Shown piece by piece: positions 15,854 to 26,325 of a stretch of 64,000 nt of DNA (positions are counted from its first letter, which is position 1; every line of letters starts with the position of its first letter). Both the position numbers and the translations under genes were made by a program. Source of the DNA: Arthrobacter burdickii (lineage in GTDB: Bacteria; Actinomycetota; Actinomycetes; Actinomycetales; Micrococcaceae); assembly GCF_030433645.1 (NCBI RefSeq), contig NZ_JAROCG010000001.1, positions 2,170,001 to 2,234,000 of the forward strand, given 5' to 3'. A model generated the notes under the pieces. It ran no database searches. It was not told the DNA's origin and saw nothing but the letters and a program-made list of their open reading frames with translations.

Positions 15854-17557
15854 ATGACCGTGGAAACAAAGCCAGACATCAAGCCAAGAAGCCGCGTCGT
15901 CACCGACGGCATCCATGCGGCACCGTCCCGCGGGATGTTGCGAGCCGTGGGTATGGGTGACGAGGACTTCGCGAAGCCGCAGGTCGGCGTCGCGAGCTCC
16001 TGGAACGAGATCACTCCCTGCAACCTGTCCCTCAACCGCCTCGCCCAGGGAGCGAAGGAGGGTGTGCGTGACGGGGGAGGGTTCCCCATGCAGTTCGGCA
16101 CCATCTCCGTCTCCGACGGCATCTCGATGGGCCACGAGGGCATGCACTTCTCGCTCGTCTCCCGTGAGGTCATCGCGGACTCGGTGGAGACGGTGATGCA
16201 GGCCGAACGCATCGACGGTTCCGTGCTCCTCGCCGGCTGCGACAAGTCCCTTCCGGGCATGCTCATGGCGGCGGCCCGCCTCGACCTCGCCTCGGTGTTC
16301 CTGTACGCAGGAACGATCATGCCGGGATTCGCGAAGCTCGAGGACGGCACCGAGAAGGAAGTCACCCTCATCGACGCCTTCGAGGCCGTCGGCGCCTGCG
16401 CTGCCGGCAAGATGAGCCACAAGGACCTCGACAGCATCGAACGCGCCGTCTGCCCCGGTGAGGGTGCCTGCGGCGGTATGTACACCGCGAACACGATGGC
16501 CTGCATCGGCGAGGCCCTCGGGATGTCCCTGCCCGGCTCGGCAGCTCCGCCCTCGGCCGACCGCCGCCGCGACATGTACGCGCGGAAGTCCGGCGAGGCG
16601 GTCGTGAACCTGCTGCGCCTCGGCATCACGGCCCGCGACATCATGACGAAGAAGGCGTTCGAGAATGCCATCGCGGTCACCATGGCCTTCGGCGGCTCGA
16701 CCAACGCCGTCCTCCACCTGCTGGCGATCGCCCGTGAGGCCGAGGTCGACCTGACGCTCGACGACTTCACGCGCATCGGCGACCGGATCCCGCACCTCGG
16801 CGACCTCAAGCCCTTCGGCCGCTACGTCATGTTCGACGTCGACAAGGTGGGCGGCGTGCCGGTCATCATGAAGGCGCTGCTCGACGCCGGCCTGCTGCAC
16901 GGCGACTGCCTGACGGTGACCGGCAAGACCCTCGCCGAGAACCTCGCGGAGATCGACCCGCCGGACCTCGACGGCAAGATCCTCCGCGCGCTCGACAACC
17001 CGCTGCACAAGACCGGTGGCATCACCATCCTGCACGGCTCCCTGGCCCCCGAGGGCGCCGTGGTGAAGAGCGCCGGCTTCGACGCCGACGTCTTCGAGGG
17101 CACCGCCCGCGTGTTCGAGCGTGAGCAGGGCGCCCTCGATGCGCTCGATGCCGGCGAGATCCAGGCCGGTGACGTCGTCGTCATCCGCTACGAGGGACCC
17201 AAGGGCGGCCCCGGCATGCGCGAGATGCTCGCCATCACCGGCGCCATCAAGGGAGCCGGTCTGGGCAAGGACGTCCTCCTGCTCACGGACGGCCGCTTCT
17301 CCGGAGGCACCACGGGTCTGTGTATCGGCCACGTGGCGCCGGAAGCCGTCGACGGCGGCCCCATCGCCTTCGTGCACAACGGCGACCGCATCCGCGTCGA
17401 CATCGCGGCGAAGAGCTTCGACCTCCTCGTCGACGAGGCGGAACTCGAGCAGCGCAAGGTGGGATGGGAGCCGCTCCCGGCCCGCTACACGAAGGGCGTG
17501 CTGGCGAAATACGCAAAGCTCGTGCACTCCGCCTCCAAGGGTGCGGTCACGGGCTAG
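15854..17557 (+). CDS. ilvD: Dihydroxy-acid dehydratase
   Basis: A 567-residue iron-sulfur enzyme that dehydrates 2,3-dihydroxyisovalerate and 2,3-dihydroxy-3-methylvalerate to the keto acids of valine and isoleucine. The cluster-binding cysteines are in CDKSLPGML and [14 protein letters not shown], and the conserved [14 protein letters not shown] follows; length is standard for the shorter actinobacterial/eukaryotic-type enzyme. It precedes the ilvBNC attenuator by 156 bp but seems to have its own promoter. Confidence 0.97.
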   Translation: MTVETKPDIKPRSRVVTDGIHAAPSRGMLRAVGMGDEDFAKPQVGVASSWNEITPCNLSLNRLAQGAKEGVRDGGGFPMQFGTISVSDGISMGHEGMHFSLVSREVIADSVETVMQAERIDGSVLLAGCDKSLPGMLMAAARLDLASVFLYAGTIMPGFAKLEDGTEKEVTLIDAFEAVGACAAGKMSHKDLDSIERAVCPGEGACGGMYTANTMACIGEALGMSLPGSAAPPSADRRRDMYARKSGEAVVNLLRLGITARDIMTKKAFENAIAVTMAFGGSTNAVLHLLAIAREAEVDLTLDDFTRIGDRIPHLGDLKPFGRYVMFDVDKVGGVPVIMKALLDAGLLHGDCLTVTGKTLAENLAEIDPPDLDGKILRALDNPLHKTGGITILHGSLAPEGAVVKSAGFDADVFEGTARVFEREQGALDALDAGEIQAGDVVVIRYEGPKGGPGMREMLAITGAIKGAGLGKDVLLLTDGRFSGGTTGLCIGHVAPEAVDGGPIAFVHNGDRIRVDIAAKSFDLLVDEAELEQRKVGWEPLPARYTKGVLAKYAKLVHSASKGAVTG

Positions 17558-17677
17558 GGACGTCGCCGTCGCTGCCCGGGACGGGATGTCCTCCCGTTCC
17601 GGGCAGTGCCGACACCAGGGGTGGTGGTCCACTCACTGGACGCCCGCGTCCACGATGTGAGACAAGCAGGGGTGCGG

Positions 17678-17707
17678 TTGACACTCTTTCGCGGGGGCGT
17701 GGAAACT
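17678..17707 (+). promoter_or_regulatory. Promoter of the ilvBNC leader
   Basis: TTGACA (17678-17683) and a weak -10 GAAACT (17702-17707) are 18 bp apart. The -10 ends six bases before the leader-peptide ATG, so the leader may be translated without a 5' leader. A TGAGACA half-site (17658-17664), like the right arm of the leuCD palindrome, lies 13 bp upstream. Confidence 0.5.
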
Positions 17708-17713
17708 ACAGGT

Positions 17714-17761
17714 ATGCAGCCCGAACCAGTAGTCGTCGTCCTTACCCAGCGCGTGGCCTGA
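17714..17761 (+). CDS. ilvBNC leader peptide
   Basis: A 15-codon open frame reads MQPEPVVVVLTQRVA. Four consecutive Val codons and one Leu codon (17729-17743) are the stall site expected of a branched-chain amino acid leader peptide. It is followed by a base-paired region and an intrinsic terminator before ilvB, as in the known transcription-attenuation leaders of enterobacterial and corynebacterial ilv operons. Low charged valyl- or leucyl-tRNA would stall the ribosome here and favour read-through. Confidence 0.85.
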   Translation: MQPEPVVVVLTQRVA

Positions 17762-17832
17762 AGCCCGTCCGGTAGACGACTACAGTCACGCGCAACCCCT
17801 CGCAGAGCCCGACAAGGCTGAGGGGTTTTTTT
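17729..17832 (+). promoter_or_regulatory. Transcription attenuator of ilvBNC
   Basis: Three pairings are visible. The Val codons GTAGTCGTC (17729-17737) can pair perfectly with GACGACTAC (17775-17783). GCGCGTG (17749-17755) can pair with CACGCGC (17787-17793). AACCCCTC (17794-17801) pairs with GAGGGGTT (17820-17827), followed by seven T. The first two pairings interleave, so they exclude each other in a simple fold. A ribosome stalled on the Val codons would remove the first and allow the second, which abuts the terminator stem. This switching order is inference; the pairings themselves are read directly. Confidence 0.75.
17794..17832 (+). terminator. Intrinsic terminator in the ilvB leader
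   Basis: An 8-bp perfect stem AACCCCTC/GAGGGGTT with an inner AGCC/GGCT extension and a run of seven T (17826-17832) lies between the leader peptide and ilvB, 95 bases before the ilvB ATG. Confidence 0.85.
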
Positions 17833-17926
17833 GTTGACACACCTTGTTGGCACAGAAGAAGCGCGCGGAAGTCAATCCGCAGTCATAGCTGCAGCAGTGC
17901 AGCAAACGTTCCAAAGGAAGCCGAAG

Positions 17927-19807
17927 ATGTCCAAGGGATCGCCCATCAGCCCAGCGCTGCTGGCAGCAAGGCCAGCACCTCCCGCAGCACCCGCGCGTGA
18001 GACAGCCCCCGTCGTCCCGGCGAGCGCCGTCCGTGGCCCCAACAATGTCGTGGGCCCCACCGAGATGCTCGGTTCCGCGGCGATCGTCCGGTCCCTCGAG
18101 GAACTCGGCGTCGACGACGTCTTCGGTCTTCCCGGGGGAGCGATCCTTCCGACGTACGACCCCCTTCTGGCGTCCACCAAGCTCCGGCACGTCCTCGTGC
18201 GGCACGAGCAGGGCGCGGGCCATGCGGCGCAGGGCTACGCCATGGTGACCGGCAGGCCCGGTGTCTGCATCGTCACCTCGGGTCCGGGCGCCACCAACCT
18301 CGTGACGGCCATCGCCGACGCCCACATGGACTCGGTGCCCATGGTGGCCATCACGGGCCAGGTCTCCAGTGCCTTCATCGGCTCGGACGCGTTCCAGGAA
18401 GCCGACATCGTCGGCATCACGATGCCCATCACCAAGCACTCCTACCTGGTGACGAAGGCGCAGGACATCCCCCGCGTCCTCGCCGAGGCCTTCCACATCG
18501 CGACCACGGGGCGTCCCGGGCCCGTGCTGGTCGACATCGCCAAGGACGCCCAGCAGTCCAGCATGACATTCTCCTGGCCGCCCAAGGTGGACATCCCGGG
18601 CTACCGGCCCGTGGTGCGCGGCCACTCAAAGCAGGTCCGCGAGGCAGCCCGCCTCATCAACAACGCGCAGCGCCCCGTCTTCTACGTGGGCGGCGGCGTC
18701 GTCAAGGCCCATGCCTCCGTGGAGCTGAAGGAGCTGGCCGAGCTCGTCGGCGCCCCCGTCGTCACCACCCTCATGGCCCGCGGAGTCTTCCCCGACTCCC
18801 ACGACCAGCACGTGGGAATGCCCGGCATGCACGGTTCCGTCTCCGCCGTCACGGCGCTGCAGCAGGCAGACCTCCTGATCACCCTCGGCGCGCGGTTCGA
18901 CGACCGCGTCACGGGAGTCCTCTCCAGCTTCGCCCCGAACGCGAAGGTCATCCACGCGGACATCGATCCCGCCGAGATCTCCAAGAACCGCGCCGCGGAC
19001 GTGCCCATCGTCGGGTCCGTCAAGGAGATCATCCCCGAGCTGACCGCCGCCGTCCGAGACTCGTTCGAGACGCAGGAACGGCCGGACCTCTCCGCCTGGT
19101 GGAAGACCCTCAACCACCTGCGCGAGACCTACCCGGTCGGCTTCACGCAGCCCGACGACGGCCTGTCGGCACCGCAGCAGGTCATCAAGCGCATCGGTGA
19201 GCTGACCGGTCCCGAGGGCGTCTTCGTCTCGGGCGTGGGACAGCACCAGATGTGGGCGGCGCAGTTCATCCAGTACGAGCGCCCGCACGCCTGGCTCAAC
19301 TCCGGCGGCCTCGGCACCATGGGTTACTCCGTGCCGGCCGCGATGGGAGCCAAGGTGGGCGACCCGGACCGCGTGGTCTGGGCGATCGACGGCGACGGCT
19401 GCTTCCAGATGACCAACCAGGAACTGGCCACGTGCGTCATCAACAACATCCCCATCAAGGTCGCGGTCATCAACAACTCCTCTCTGGGGATGGTGCGGCA
19501 GTGGCAGACCCTCTTCTACGAGGGCCGCTACTCGAACACGGACCTCAACACGGGCCACGACACCGTGCGCGTCCCGGACTTCGTGAAGCTCGCCGACGCC
19601 TACGGCTGCGTGGGCCTGCGCTGCGAGCGGGACGAGGACATCGACGCGACCATCGAGCAGGCGCTGGCGATCAACGACCGCCCCGTCGTCATCGACTTCG
19701 TGGTCAGCCGCGACTCCATGGTCTGGCCGATGGTGCCCTCGGGCGTCAGCAACGACCTCATCCAGATTGCCCGCAACATGACCCCGACATGGGAACAGGA
19801 GGACTGA
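17927..19807 (+). CDS. ilvB: Acetolactate synthase large subunit
   Basis: A 626-residue thiamine-diphosphate enzyme that condenses pyruvate with pyruvate or 2-oxobutyrate. Start 17927 has AAAGGAAG six bases upstream; the frame is open to 17831 but that stretch is leader RNA. The catalytic Glu lies in [14 protein letters not shown], and the ThDP motif is [19 protein letters not shown]. The first 45 residues are Pro/Ala-rich, ahead of the folded core. It is followed after 2 bases by ilvN and then by ilvC, and is controlled by the attenuator upstream. Confidence 0.97.
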   Translation: MSKGSPISPALLAARPAPPAAPARETAPVVPASAVRGPNNVVGPTEMLGSAAIVRSLEELGVDDVFGLPGGAILPTYDPLLASTKLRHVLVRHEQGAGHAAQGYAMVTGRPGVCIVTSGPGATNLVTAIADAHMDSVPMVAITGQVSSAFIGSDAFQEADIVGITMPITKHSYLVTKAQDIPRVLAEAFHIATTGRPGPVLVDIAKDAQQSSMTFSWPPKVDIPGYRPVVRGHSKQVREAARLINNAQRPVFYVGGGVVKAHASVELKELAELVGAPVVTTLMARGVFPDSHDQHVGMPGMHGSVSAVTALQQADLLITLGARFDDRVTGVLSSFAPNAKVIHADIDPAEISKNRAADVPIVGSVKEIIPELTAAVRDSFETQERPDLSAWWKTLNHLRETYPVGFTQPDDGLSAPQQVIKRIGELTGPEGVFVSGVGQHQMWAAQFIQYERPHAWLNSGGLGTMGYSVPAAMGAKVGDPDRVVWAIDGDGCFQMTNQELATCVINNIPIKVAVINNSSLGMVRQWQTLFYEGRYSNTDLNTGHDTVRVPDFVKLADAYGCVGLRCERDEDIDATIEQALAINDRPVVIDFVVSRDSMVWPMVPSGVSNDLIQIARNMTPTWEQED

Positions 19808-19809
19808 TC

Positions 19810-20322
19810 ATGGCACGACACACCCTTTCCGTGCTCGTCGAGGACGTGCCCGGCGTCCTCACCCGCGTCGCGAGCCTGTTCGCGCGGCGTGCGTTCAACA
19901 TCAACTCACTTGCGGTCGGACCGACCGAGGTCGCGGGCATGTCCCGCATCACCGTTGTGGTGGAAGCCGAGGGGGATCTCCTCGAGCAGGTCACCAAGCA
20001 GCTGAACAAGCTCATCAACGTCATCAAGATCGTCGAACTGACGACCGAGCAGTCGGTGCAGCGCGACCACGTCCTGATCAAGGTCCGGGCAGACGCGGCG
20101 ACGCGCCTGCAGGTGACCCAGGCCGCGGACCTGTTCCGTGCGTCGGTCGTCGACGTGGCGATCGACTCGCTCATCATCGAGGCGACGGGAACGCCGGAGA
20201 AGCTCTCGGCGCTCCTGTCCGTCCTCGAGCCGTTCGGCGTCCGCGAGATCGTGCAGTCCGGCACGCTCGCGATCAGCCGTGGCGCCAAGTCGATGAGCGA
20301 TCGCGCCCTGCGCAGCGCCTGA
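19810..20322 (+). CDS. ilvN: Acetolactate synthase small (regulatory) subunit
   Basis: A 170-residue partner of IlvB. The N-terminal ACT domain starts HTLSVLVEDVPGVLTRVASLF with the FNINSLAVGPTE strand that binds valine and gives feedback control; the C-terminal half is the usual IlvN/IlvH extension. The start is two bases after the ilvB stop. Length is typical of the long small-subunit form. Confidence 0.96.
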   Translation: MARHTLSVLVEDVPGVLTRVASLFARRAFNINSLAVGPTEVAGMSRITVVVEAEGDLLEQVTKQLNKLINVIKIVELTTEQSVQRDHVLIKVRADAATRLQVTQAADLFRASVVDVAIDSLIIEATGTPEKLSALLSVLEPFGVREIVQSGTLAISRGAKSMSDRALRSA

Positions 20323-21399
<1,077 letters not shown>

Positions 21400-21411
21400 C
21401 GCCCCCCACTG

Positions 21412-21460
21412 CCGGCAGGACACGTGTTCAACGCTCAGCGACGAGCAGGTGTCCTGCCGG
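21412..21460 (+). terminator. Hairpin downstream of ilvC
   Basis: CCGGCAGGACAC (21412-21423) and its exact inverse (21449-21460) enclose a 25-base loop 12 bases after the ilvC stop. No T tract follows. It probably ends or trims the ilvBNC transcript before serA. Confidence 0.55.
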
Positions 21461-21550
21461 ACCTGTGCCCGGGTCCGCTTCCTCCCGTCCTGACCGTGCC
21501 CGGCTGATCCCGTCCTGATCCCGCAAGTCCACCGCAGAAGGAATTCTCCC

Positions 21551-23143
21551 GTGACCACCAAGCCCGTCGTCCTCCTCGCCGAAGAACTCTCACCCGCCAC
21601 CGTCGAAGCACTGGGACCCGACTTCGAGGTGCGCAGCACCGACGGCGCCGACCGCGCCCAGCTCCTCGCCGCGCTCGCCGACGTCGACGCCGTGCTGGTC
21701 CGCTCCGCGACGCAGATGGACGAGGAAGCCATCCAGGCCGCGCCCAAACTGAAGGTCATCGCCCGCGCGGGAGTCGGTCTCGACAACGTCGACATCAAGG
21801 CCGCGACGAGGGCCGGCGTCATGGTCGTCAACGCCCCGACGTCGAACATCATCTCCGCCGCCGAACTCACGGTCGGCCACATCCTGAGCCTCGCCCGCAA
21901 CATCCCCCAGGCCAGCGCGGCCCTGAAGGCGGGGGAGTGGAAGCGCTCCAAGTACTCCGGCACGGAGCTGTACGAGAAGAACATCGGCATCATCGGGCTC
22001 GGCCGCATCGGCGCGCTCGTCGCGGCGCGCCTCCAGGGCTTCGGCACGCAGATCCTCGCCTACGACCCCTACGTGACCTCGGCCCGGGCGGCCCAGCTCG
22101 GCGTGCGGCTCGTGTCCCTCGACGAACTGCTGCGCGAATCCGACTTCGTGACCATCCACATGCCGAAGACCCCTGAGACGGTCGGGATGCTCGGCGCCGA
22201 CGCCTTCGCACTCATGAAGGACACCGCCTACGTCGTCAACGTGGCACGGGGTGGCCTCGTGGACGAGGCTGCGCTGCACGCCGCACTCGAGCAGGGACAG
22301 ATCGCCGGCGCCGGCGTCGACGTCTTCGTCCGGGAGCCCAGCACCGACCTCCCGTTCTTCGCCCACGACAGCGTCGTGGTGACACCGCACCTCGGGGCGT
22401 CGACCGAGGAGGCCCAGGAGAAGGCCGGCATCTCCGTCGCGAAGTCGGTCCGGCTCGCCCTGGCCGGCGAACTCGTCCCCGACGCCGTCAACGTGGCCGG
22501 CGGCGTCATCGACCCGGCCGTCCGTCCCGGCATCCCGCTCATGGAGAAGCTCGGGCGGATCTTCACCGCGCTGACGCACGCCTCCCTGACCCAGATCGAC
22601 ATCGAGGTCGCCGGTGAGATCGCCGCCCTCGACGTCAAGGCCCTCGAGCTCGCCGCGCTCAAGGGCGTCTTCACCGACGTCGTCTCCGAGAAGGTCTCCT
22701 ACGTGAACGCGCCGATCCTCGCCGAACAGCGTGGCATCACGTCCCGGCTGGTCACCACCCCCGAGTCCGAGGAGTACCGCAACGTGCTCCGCCTCCGTGG
22801 GGCGCTCTCCGACGGCACGCAGATCTCCGTGGCGGGGACCCTGACGGGGCCGAAGCAGGTGGAGAAGCTCGTCGGTGTCAACGGCTACGACCTCGAGATC
22901 CCGATCAGCGACCACCTCCTGGTGCTGCTCTACACCGACCGACCCGGCGTGATCGGCGCGCTCGGCCGCCTCCTCGGCGAACGGGACATAAACATCGCGG
23001 GCATGCAGGTGGCACGGAATACCGAAGGCGGCCAGGCGCTCTCCCTCCTCACTGTGGACAGCTCCGTGCCCCAGGACGTCCTCGACGCCATCCGTTCCGA
23101 GATCGGTGCGTCGGTTGCCCGCGAAGTGGACCTCCAGGACTGA
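21551..23143 (+). CDS. serA: D-3-phosphoglycerate dehydrogenase
   Basis: A 530-residue enzyme for the first step of serine synthesis. The NAD site is IIGLGRIGALVAARLQGFG, the active-site region NVARGGLVDEAAL and HLGASTEEAQ follow, then an intervening domain and a C-terminal ACT domain (LVLLYTDRPGVIGALGRLLG) that binds serine. This long type-1 form is the one found in mycobacteria. GTG start with GAAGGAA upstream. It lies 151 bp after ilvC. Confidence 0.96.
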   Translation: MTTKPVVLLAEELSPATVEALGPDFEVRSTDGADRAQLLAALADVDAVLVRSATQMDEEAIQAAPKLKVIARAGVGLDNVDIKAATRAGVMVVNAPTSNIISAAELTVGHILSLARNIPQASAALKAGEWKRSKYSGTELYEKNIGIIGLGRIGALVAARLQGFGTQILAYDPYVTSARAAQLGVRLVSLDELLRESDFVTIHMPKTPETVGMLGADAFALMKDTAYVVNVARGGLVDEAALHAALEQGQIAGAGVDVFVREPSTDLPFFAHDSVVVTPHLGASTEEAQEKAGISVAKSVRLALAGELVPDAVNVAGGVIDPAVRPGIPLMEKLGRIFTALTHASLTQIDIEVAGEIAALDVKALELAALKGVFTDVVSEKVSYVNAPILAEQRGITSRLVTTPESEEYRNVLRLRGALSDGTQISVAGTLTGPKQVEKLVGVNGYDLEIPISDHLLVLLYTDRPGVIGALGRLLGERDINIAGMQVARNTEGGQALSLLTVDSSVPQDVLDAIRSEIGASVAREVDLQD

Positions 23144-23175
23144 CCGGGACCGACCAGGATCAGCGAGGGGGACCG

Positions 23176-24120
23176 ATGGCTCTGCACCGGCTACCGGCCG
23201 AGCCGGCGACGGCGACGCAGGTCCTGTCCCGGGACACCCCGCCGGTCCTGCGGATCGAGCCGGGGGACCGGGTCGTCGTCGAGTCCCTCGACGCCTGGGG
23301 CCACCTCGAGCGGCAGGCGACGCCGGGCGCGGTGACGCCCTACCGGTTCCCCCACCGGCGCGGGCACGCCCTCACCGGACCCATCGAGGTCGCCGGGGCC
23401 GTCCCGGGCGACGTGCTGGCCGTCCGGTTCGAGTCCTTCGAGCCCGCGGACTGGGGCTGGACCCGCGCCGGACGCCCGGATGACGCCTTCACGCGCAGCC
23501 TGGGCCTCGAGGGCACGGAGCCCGCGTGGCTGCTGTGGGATCTCGACGGCGCCGCCGCCACCGGCACCAACCAGTACGGGCATGTCGTCCGCCTCGCCCC
23601 GTTCCTCGGCGTGGTGGGGCTGCCACCCGCAGAGCCGGGGGAGCACTCGACGACGCCGCCGCGCTCGGCGGGCGGCGGCAACATCGACTGCCGGGAGCTG
23701 ACGGCGGGCTCCACGCTCTTCCTCCCGGTGACCGTTCCCGGCGCGCAGCTGCACCTCGGGGACGGGCATGCCGCGCAGGGCGACGGGGAGGTCGGCGGTA
23801 CGGCCATCGAGTGCGGCATGACGTCGACCCTCACGGTCGATCTCGTCCGGGACGCGCCGCTCGACACCATCCACGCCGTCACGCCCACCGCGCGCATCAC
23901 GTTCGGGTTCGACGCGGACCTCAACCGCGCGACGGCGGAGGCCCTCGGCGCCATGCTCACCTGGCTCCAGCAGCTCCACGGCCTGGAGCGGGCGACCGCG
24001 TTGGCCCTGGCCGGCTCCGTCGTCGACCTCCGGGTCACGCAGATCGCCAACCAGACGTGGGGCGTCCACGCCGTGCTCGCGCTCGACGCCGTCGGCACGG
24101 CAGCCGCCACGCTTGGGTAA
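23176..24120 (+). CDS. Acetamidase/formamidase family protein
   Basis: A 314-residue protein of the FmdA/AmdA amidase family, which hydrolyses short amides to ammonia and the acid. Family features include IEPGDRVVVESLDAWG near the N terminus, the central Gly-rich GGNIDCREL, TLFLPVTVPGAQLHLGDGHAAQGDGE with likely metal-binding His/Asp residues, and ASTVDLR-like C-terminal strand SVVDLRVTQIAN. AGGGGGA precedes the ATG. Substrate is not certain. Confidence 0.85.
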   Translation: MALHRLPAEPATATQVLSRDTPPVLRIEPGDRVVVESLDAWGHLERQATPGAVTPYRFPHRRGHALTGPIEVAGAVPGDVLAVRFESFEPADWGWTRAGRPDDAFTRSLGLEGTEPAWLLWDLDGAAATGTNQYGHVVRLAPFLGVVGLPPAEPGEHSTTPPRSAGGGNIDCRELTAGSTLFLPVTVPGAQLHLGDGHAAQGDGEVGGTAIECGMTSTLTVDLVRDAPLDTIHAVTPTARITFGFDADLNRATAEALGAMLTWLQQLHGLERATALALAGSVVDLRVTQIANQTWGVHAVLALDAVGTAAATLG

Positions 24121-24137
24121 ATCGGGGAGTGCCGGGG

Positions 24138-24143
24138 TAATTT
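24138..24143 (+). promoter_or_regulatory. -10 box of metG, probably leaderless
   Basis: TAATTT is exactly six bases before the GTG start of metG, and no Shine-Dalgarno is present. Confidence 0.5.
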
Positions 24144-24149
24144 CATAGG

Positions 24150-25724
24150 GTGACCTCCCCAGCTGACGCAAAGCCCTCGTTCTACATCACCACGGCCATC
24201 TCCTACCCCAACGGCGTGCCGCACATCGGGCACGCCTACGAGACCATCGCCGTGGACGCCATGGCGCGCTTCAAGCGCCTCGACGGCTTCGACGTCATGT
24301 ACCTCACGGGCACCGACGAGCACGGCCTCAAGATGCAGCAGGCCGCGGACCGGGAGGGCATCCCCGTCCGGGACCTCGCCACGCGCAACGCGCAGGCGTT
24401 CCGGGACATGAACGACGTCGTCGGCACCTCCTACGACCGCTTCATCCGCACCACGGACGCGGACCACTACGCCGCGGCCGCTGAGATCTGGAAGCGGATG
24501 GAGGCGAACGGGGACATCTACCTCGACAAGTACGCCGGGTGGTATTCCGTGCGGGACGAGTCCTTCTGGGCGGAGGACGACACCGAGGTCCGCGAGGACG
24601 GCGTGCGGTACTCGAAGGAGACCGACACCGAGGTCACCTGGACCGAGGAGGAGAGCTACTTCTTCCGGCTCTCGGCCTACCAGCAGAAGCTGCTCGACCT
24701 CTACGAGTCGCAGCCGGAGTTCGGTGCGCCGCAGTCGCGCTTCAACGAGGTCATCTCGTTCGTACGGCGCGGGCTCGAGGACCTGTCCATCAGCCGCACG
24801 ACGTTCGACTGGGGCGTCCCGGTCCCGGGTGACGACCGGCATGTCATGTACGTCTGGGTGGACGCCCTGACCAACTACCTCACCGGTGTCGGCTTTCCCG
24901 ACACCGACTCGGAACGGTTCCGCATGTACTGGCCCGCCGACGTCCACGTGATCGGCAAGGACATCTCACGCTTCCACGCCATCTACTGGCCCGCCTTCCT
25001 CATGTCCGCGGGCCTCGAGTTGCCGAAGCGCGTCATGATCCACGGCTTCCTGCACAACCGCGGCGTGAAGATGTCGAAGTCGCTCGGCAACACCGTGGCG
25101 CCGGCGGACTGGGTGGACCAGTACGGCCTCGACTCCGTGCGCTTCTTCCTCCTCCGCGAGGTCCCGTTCGGAGCCGACGGCTCCTACAGCCACGAGGCCG
25201 TCGTCGGGCGGATGAACTCCGACCTCGCCAACAACTTCGGCAACCTGGCCCAGCGGTCGCTGTCCATGGTCGCCAAGAACTGCGGCGGCGCGGTGCCGCA
25301 GCCGGGGGAATTCGCTCCCGCTGACACGGAGATCCTCGACCAGGCCCATGCACTGCTGGAGGCCAGCCGCGCCGCGTACGACCGGCAGGAGTTCTCCCGC
25401 GCCCTCGAAGCCGTGTGGGCAGTCCTCGGCGACACGAACGCCTACTTCGCCGACCAGCAGCCCTGGGTCCTGCGGAAGACCGATCCCGAGCGCATGAGCA
25501 CGGTCCTGTACGTGACCCTGGAGGTCCTCCGGGTGGTTGCCGTCCTCGCCCAGCCCGTCATGCCGGGCAGCGCAGGGCAGATCCTCACGGCGCTCGGCCA
25601 GGGCACGGAGGCCGACGACGCCCGGCGTCTCTTCAGTGCGCTCGGCCGGCGCATCGAGCCGGGGACCGCCCTGCCCGCACCGTCGCCGGTGTTCCCCAAG
25701 TACGAGGAGCCCGTGGCGTCCTGA
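24150..25724 (+). CDS. metG: Methionine--tRNA ligase
   Basis: A 524-residue class I synthetase. The HIGH-type motif is in [13 protein letters not shown] and the KMSKS loop in [10 protein letters not shown]. The zinc-binding Cys knuckles of the E. coli-type enzyme are absent and no C-terminal tRNA-binding domain is present, as in the short mycobacterial-type enzymes. The GTG start was chosen because the family motif begins about a dozen residues later and a -10 box sits at leaderless distance. Convergent with the next gene. Confidence 0.97.
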   Translation: MTSPADAKPSFYITTAISYPNGVPHIGHAYETIAVDAMARFKRLDGFDVMYLTGTDEHGLKMQQAADREGIPVRDLATRNAQAFRDMNDVVGTSYDRFIRTTDADHYAAAAEIWKRMEANGDIYLDKYAGWYSVRDESFWAEDDTEVREDGVRYSKETDTEVTWTEEESYFFRLSAYQQKLLDLYESQPEFGAPQSRFNEVISFVRRGLEDLSISRTTFDWGVPVPGDDRHVMYVWVDALTNYLTGVGFPDTDSERFRMYWPADVHVIGKDISRFHAIYWPAFLMSAGLELPKRVMIHGFLHNRGVKMSKSLGNTVAPADWVDQYGLDSVRFFLLREVPFGADGSYSHEAVVGRMNSDLANNFGNLAQRSLSMVAKNCGGAVPQPGEFAPADTEILDQAHALLEASRAAYDRQEFSRALEAVWAVLGDTNAYFADQQPWVLRKTDPERMSTVLYVTLEVLRVVAVLAQPVMPGSAGQILTALGQGTEADDARRLFSALGRRIEPGTALPAPSPVFPKYEEPVAS

Positions 25725-25740
25725 CCGTGCGGCCCTGCGT

Positions 25741-25772
25741 CGCTTCCTGCGGTCTCAGCGCCGCAGGAAGCG
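25741..25772. terminator. Bidirectional hairpin between metG and the convergent gene
   Basis: CGCTTCCTGCGG (25741-25752) and its exact inverse (25761-25772) form a 12-bp stem with an 8-base loop. It begins 16 bases after the metG stop and includes the end of the minus-strand gene, so it can serve both transcripts. Confidence 0.65.
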
Positions 25773-26294
25773 GTCCGCCGCCGTCTGCGTCATGACACGG
25801 GCGACGGTCTCCTGCTGGCGCTTCGACGCGTCGAGCAGCTGCTCCAGGACGGGGCGGTTGAGCACCGCGTCGCCCGTGGACGCCGAGGCATCGGCGGACA
25901 GCGCGAGGAGCGTGGACCAGAGTGCCTCCTTGCCCTTGAGCAGGGACTGGAGGGCCTCGAGTTCCAGTTGGGCGCCGGCGTTCGCCCTGCGCCTCATCGG
26001 GTTGAGCGGGTCCAGTTCCGCGACGACGGACAGGGCGCGTGCCATCGCCATCTTCAGCAGGCTCGGCCGGTGGCCGAGAGCCTTGATCAGCCGCTTGAGG
26101 AAGGCGCGCTCCTGGCCGATCTCGCGGCGGAGCCGGGCGAAATCCTCCTCGTAGGGAGTCCCGGCCCAGGAGACCCGCGCCGCACCGAAGAGGCGCACTC
26201 CGTTGGTCGCGCCGACGAGGTGCAGGTCGAGGTAGGGCAGCAGCGTCCCGAGGTCCAGCTGGCGTACCGGGATGCCGTTCGCGGCGCGGGTCAT
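25755..26294 (-). CDS. Hypothetical protein
   Basis: A 179-residue soluble, helix-rich protein with no recognised domain. The N-terminal third (GIPVRQLDLGTLLPYLDLHL) looks like a small folded unit; the rest is amphipathic helix with repeated Leu/Ala and charged residues, ending RVMTQTAADRFLRR. It is 31 bp downstream of the histidine kinase on the same strand and may be cotranscribed with it. Confidence 0.6.
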   Translation of the reverse strand: MTRAANGIPVRQLDLGTLLPYLDLHLVGATNGVRLFGAARVSWAGTPYEEDFARLRREIGQERAFLKRLIKALGHRPSLLKMAMARALSVVAELDPLNPMRRRANAGAQLELEALQSLLKGKEALWSTLLALSADASASTGDAVLNRPVLEQLLDASKRQQETVARVMTQTAADRFLRR

Positions 26295-26325
26295 GGGGAA
26301 GTCCTTCCGTGATTCGTTCAGCTCT

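Noticed and set aside
15617-17632. 671-codon open frame antisense to ilvD
   Set aside because: ilvD is certain on the plus strand; the reverse reading is low-complexity His/Val/Asp/Gly.
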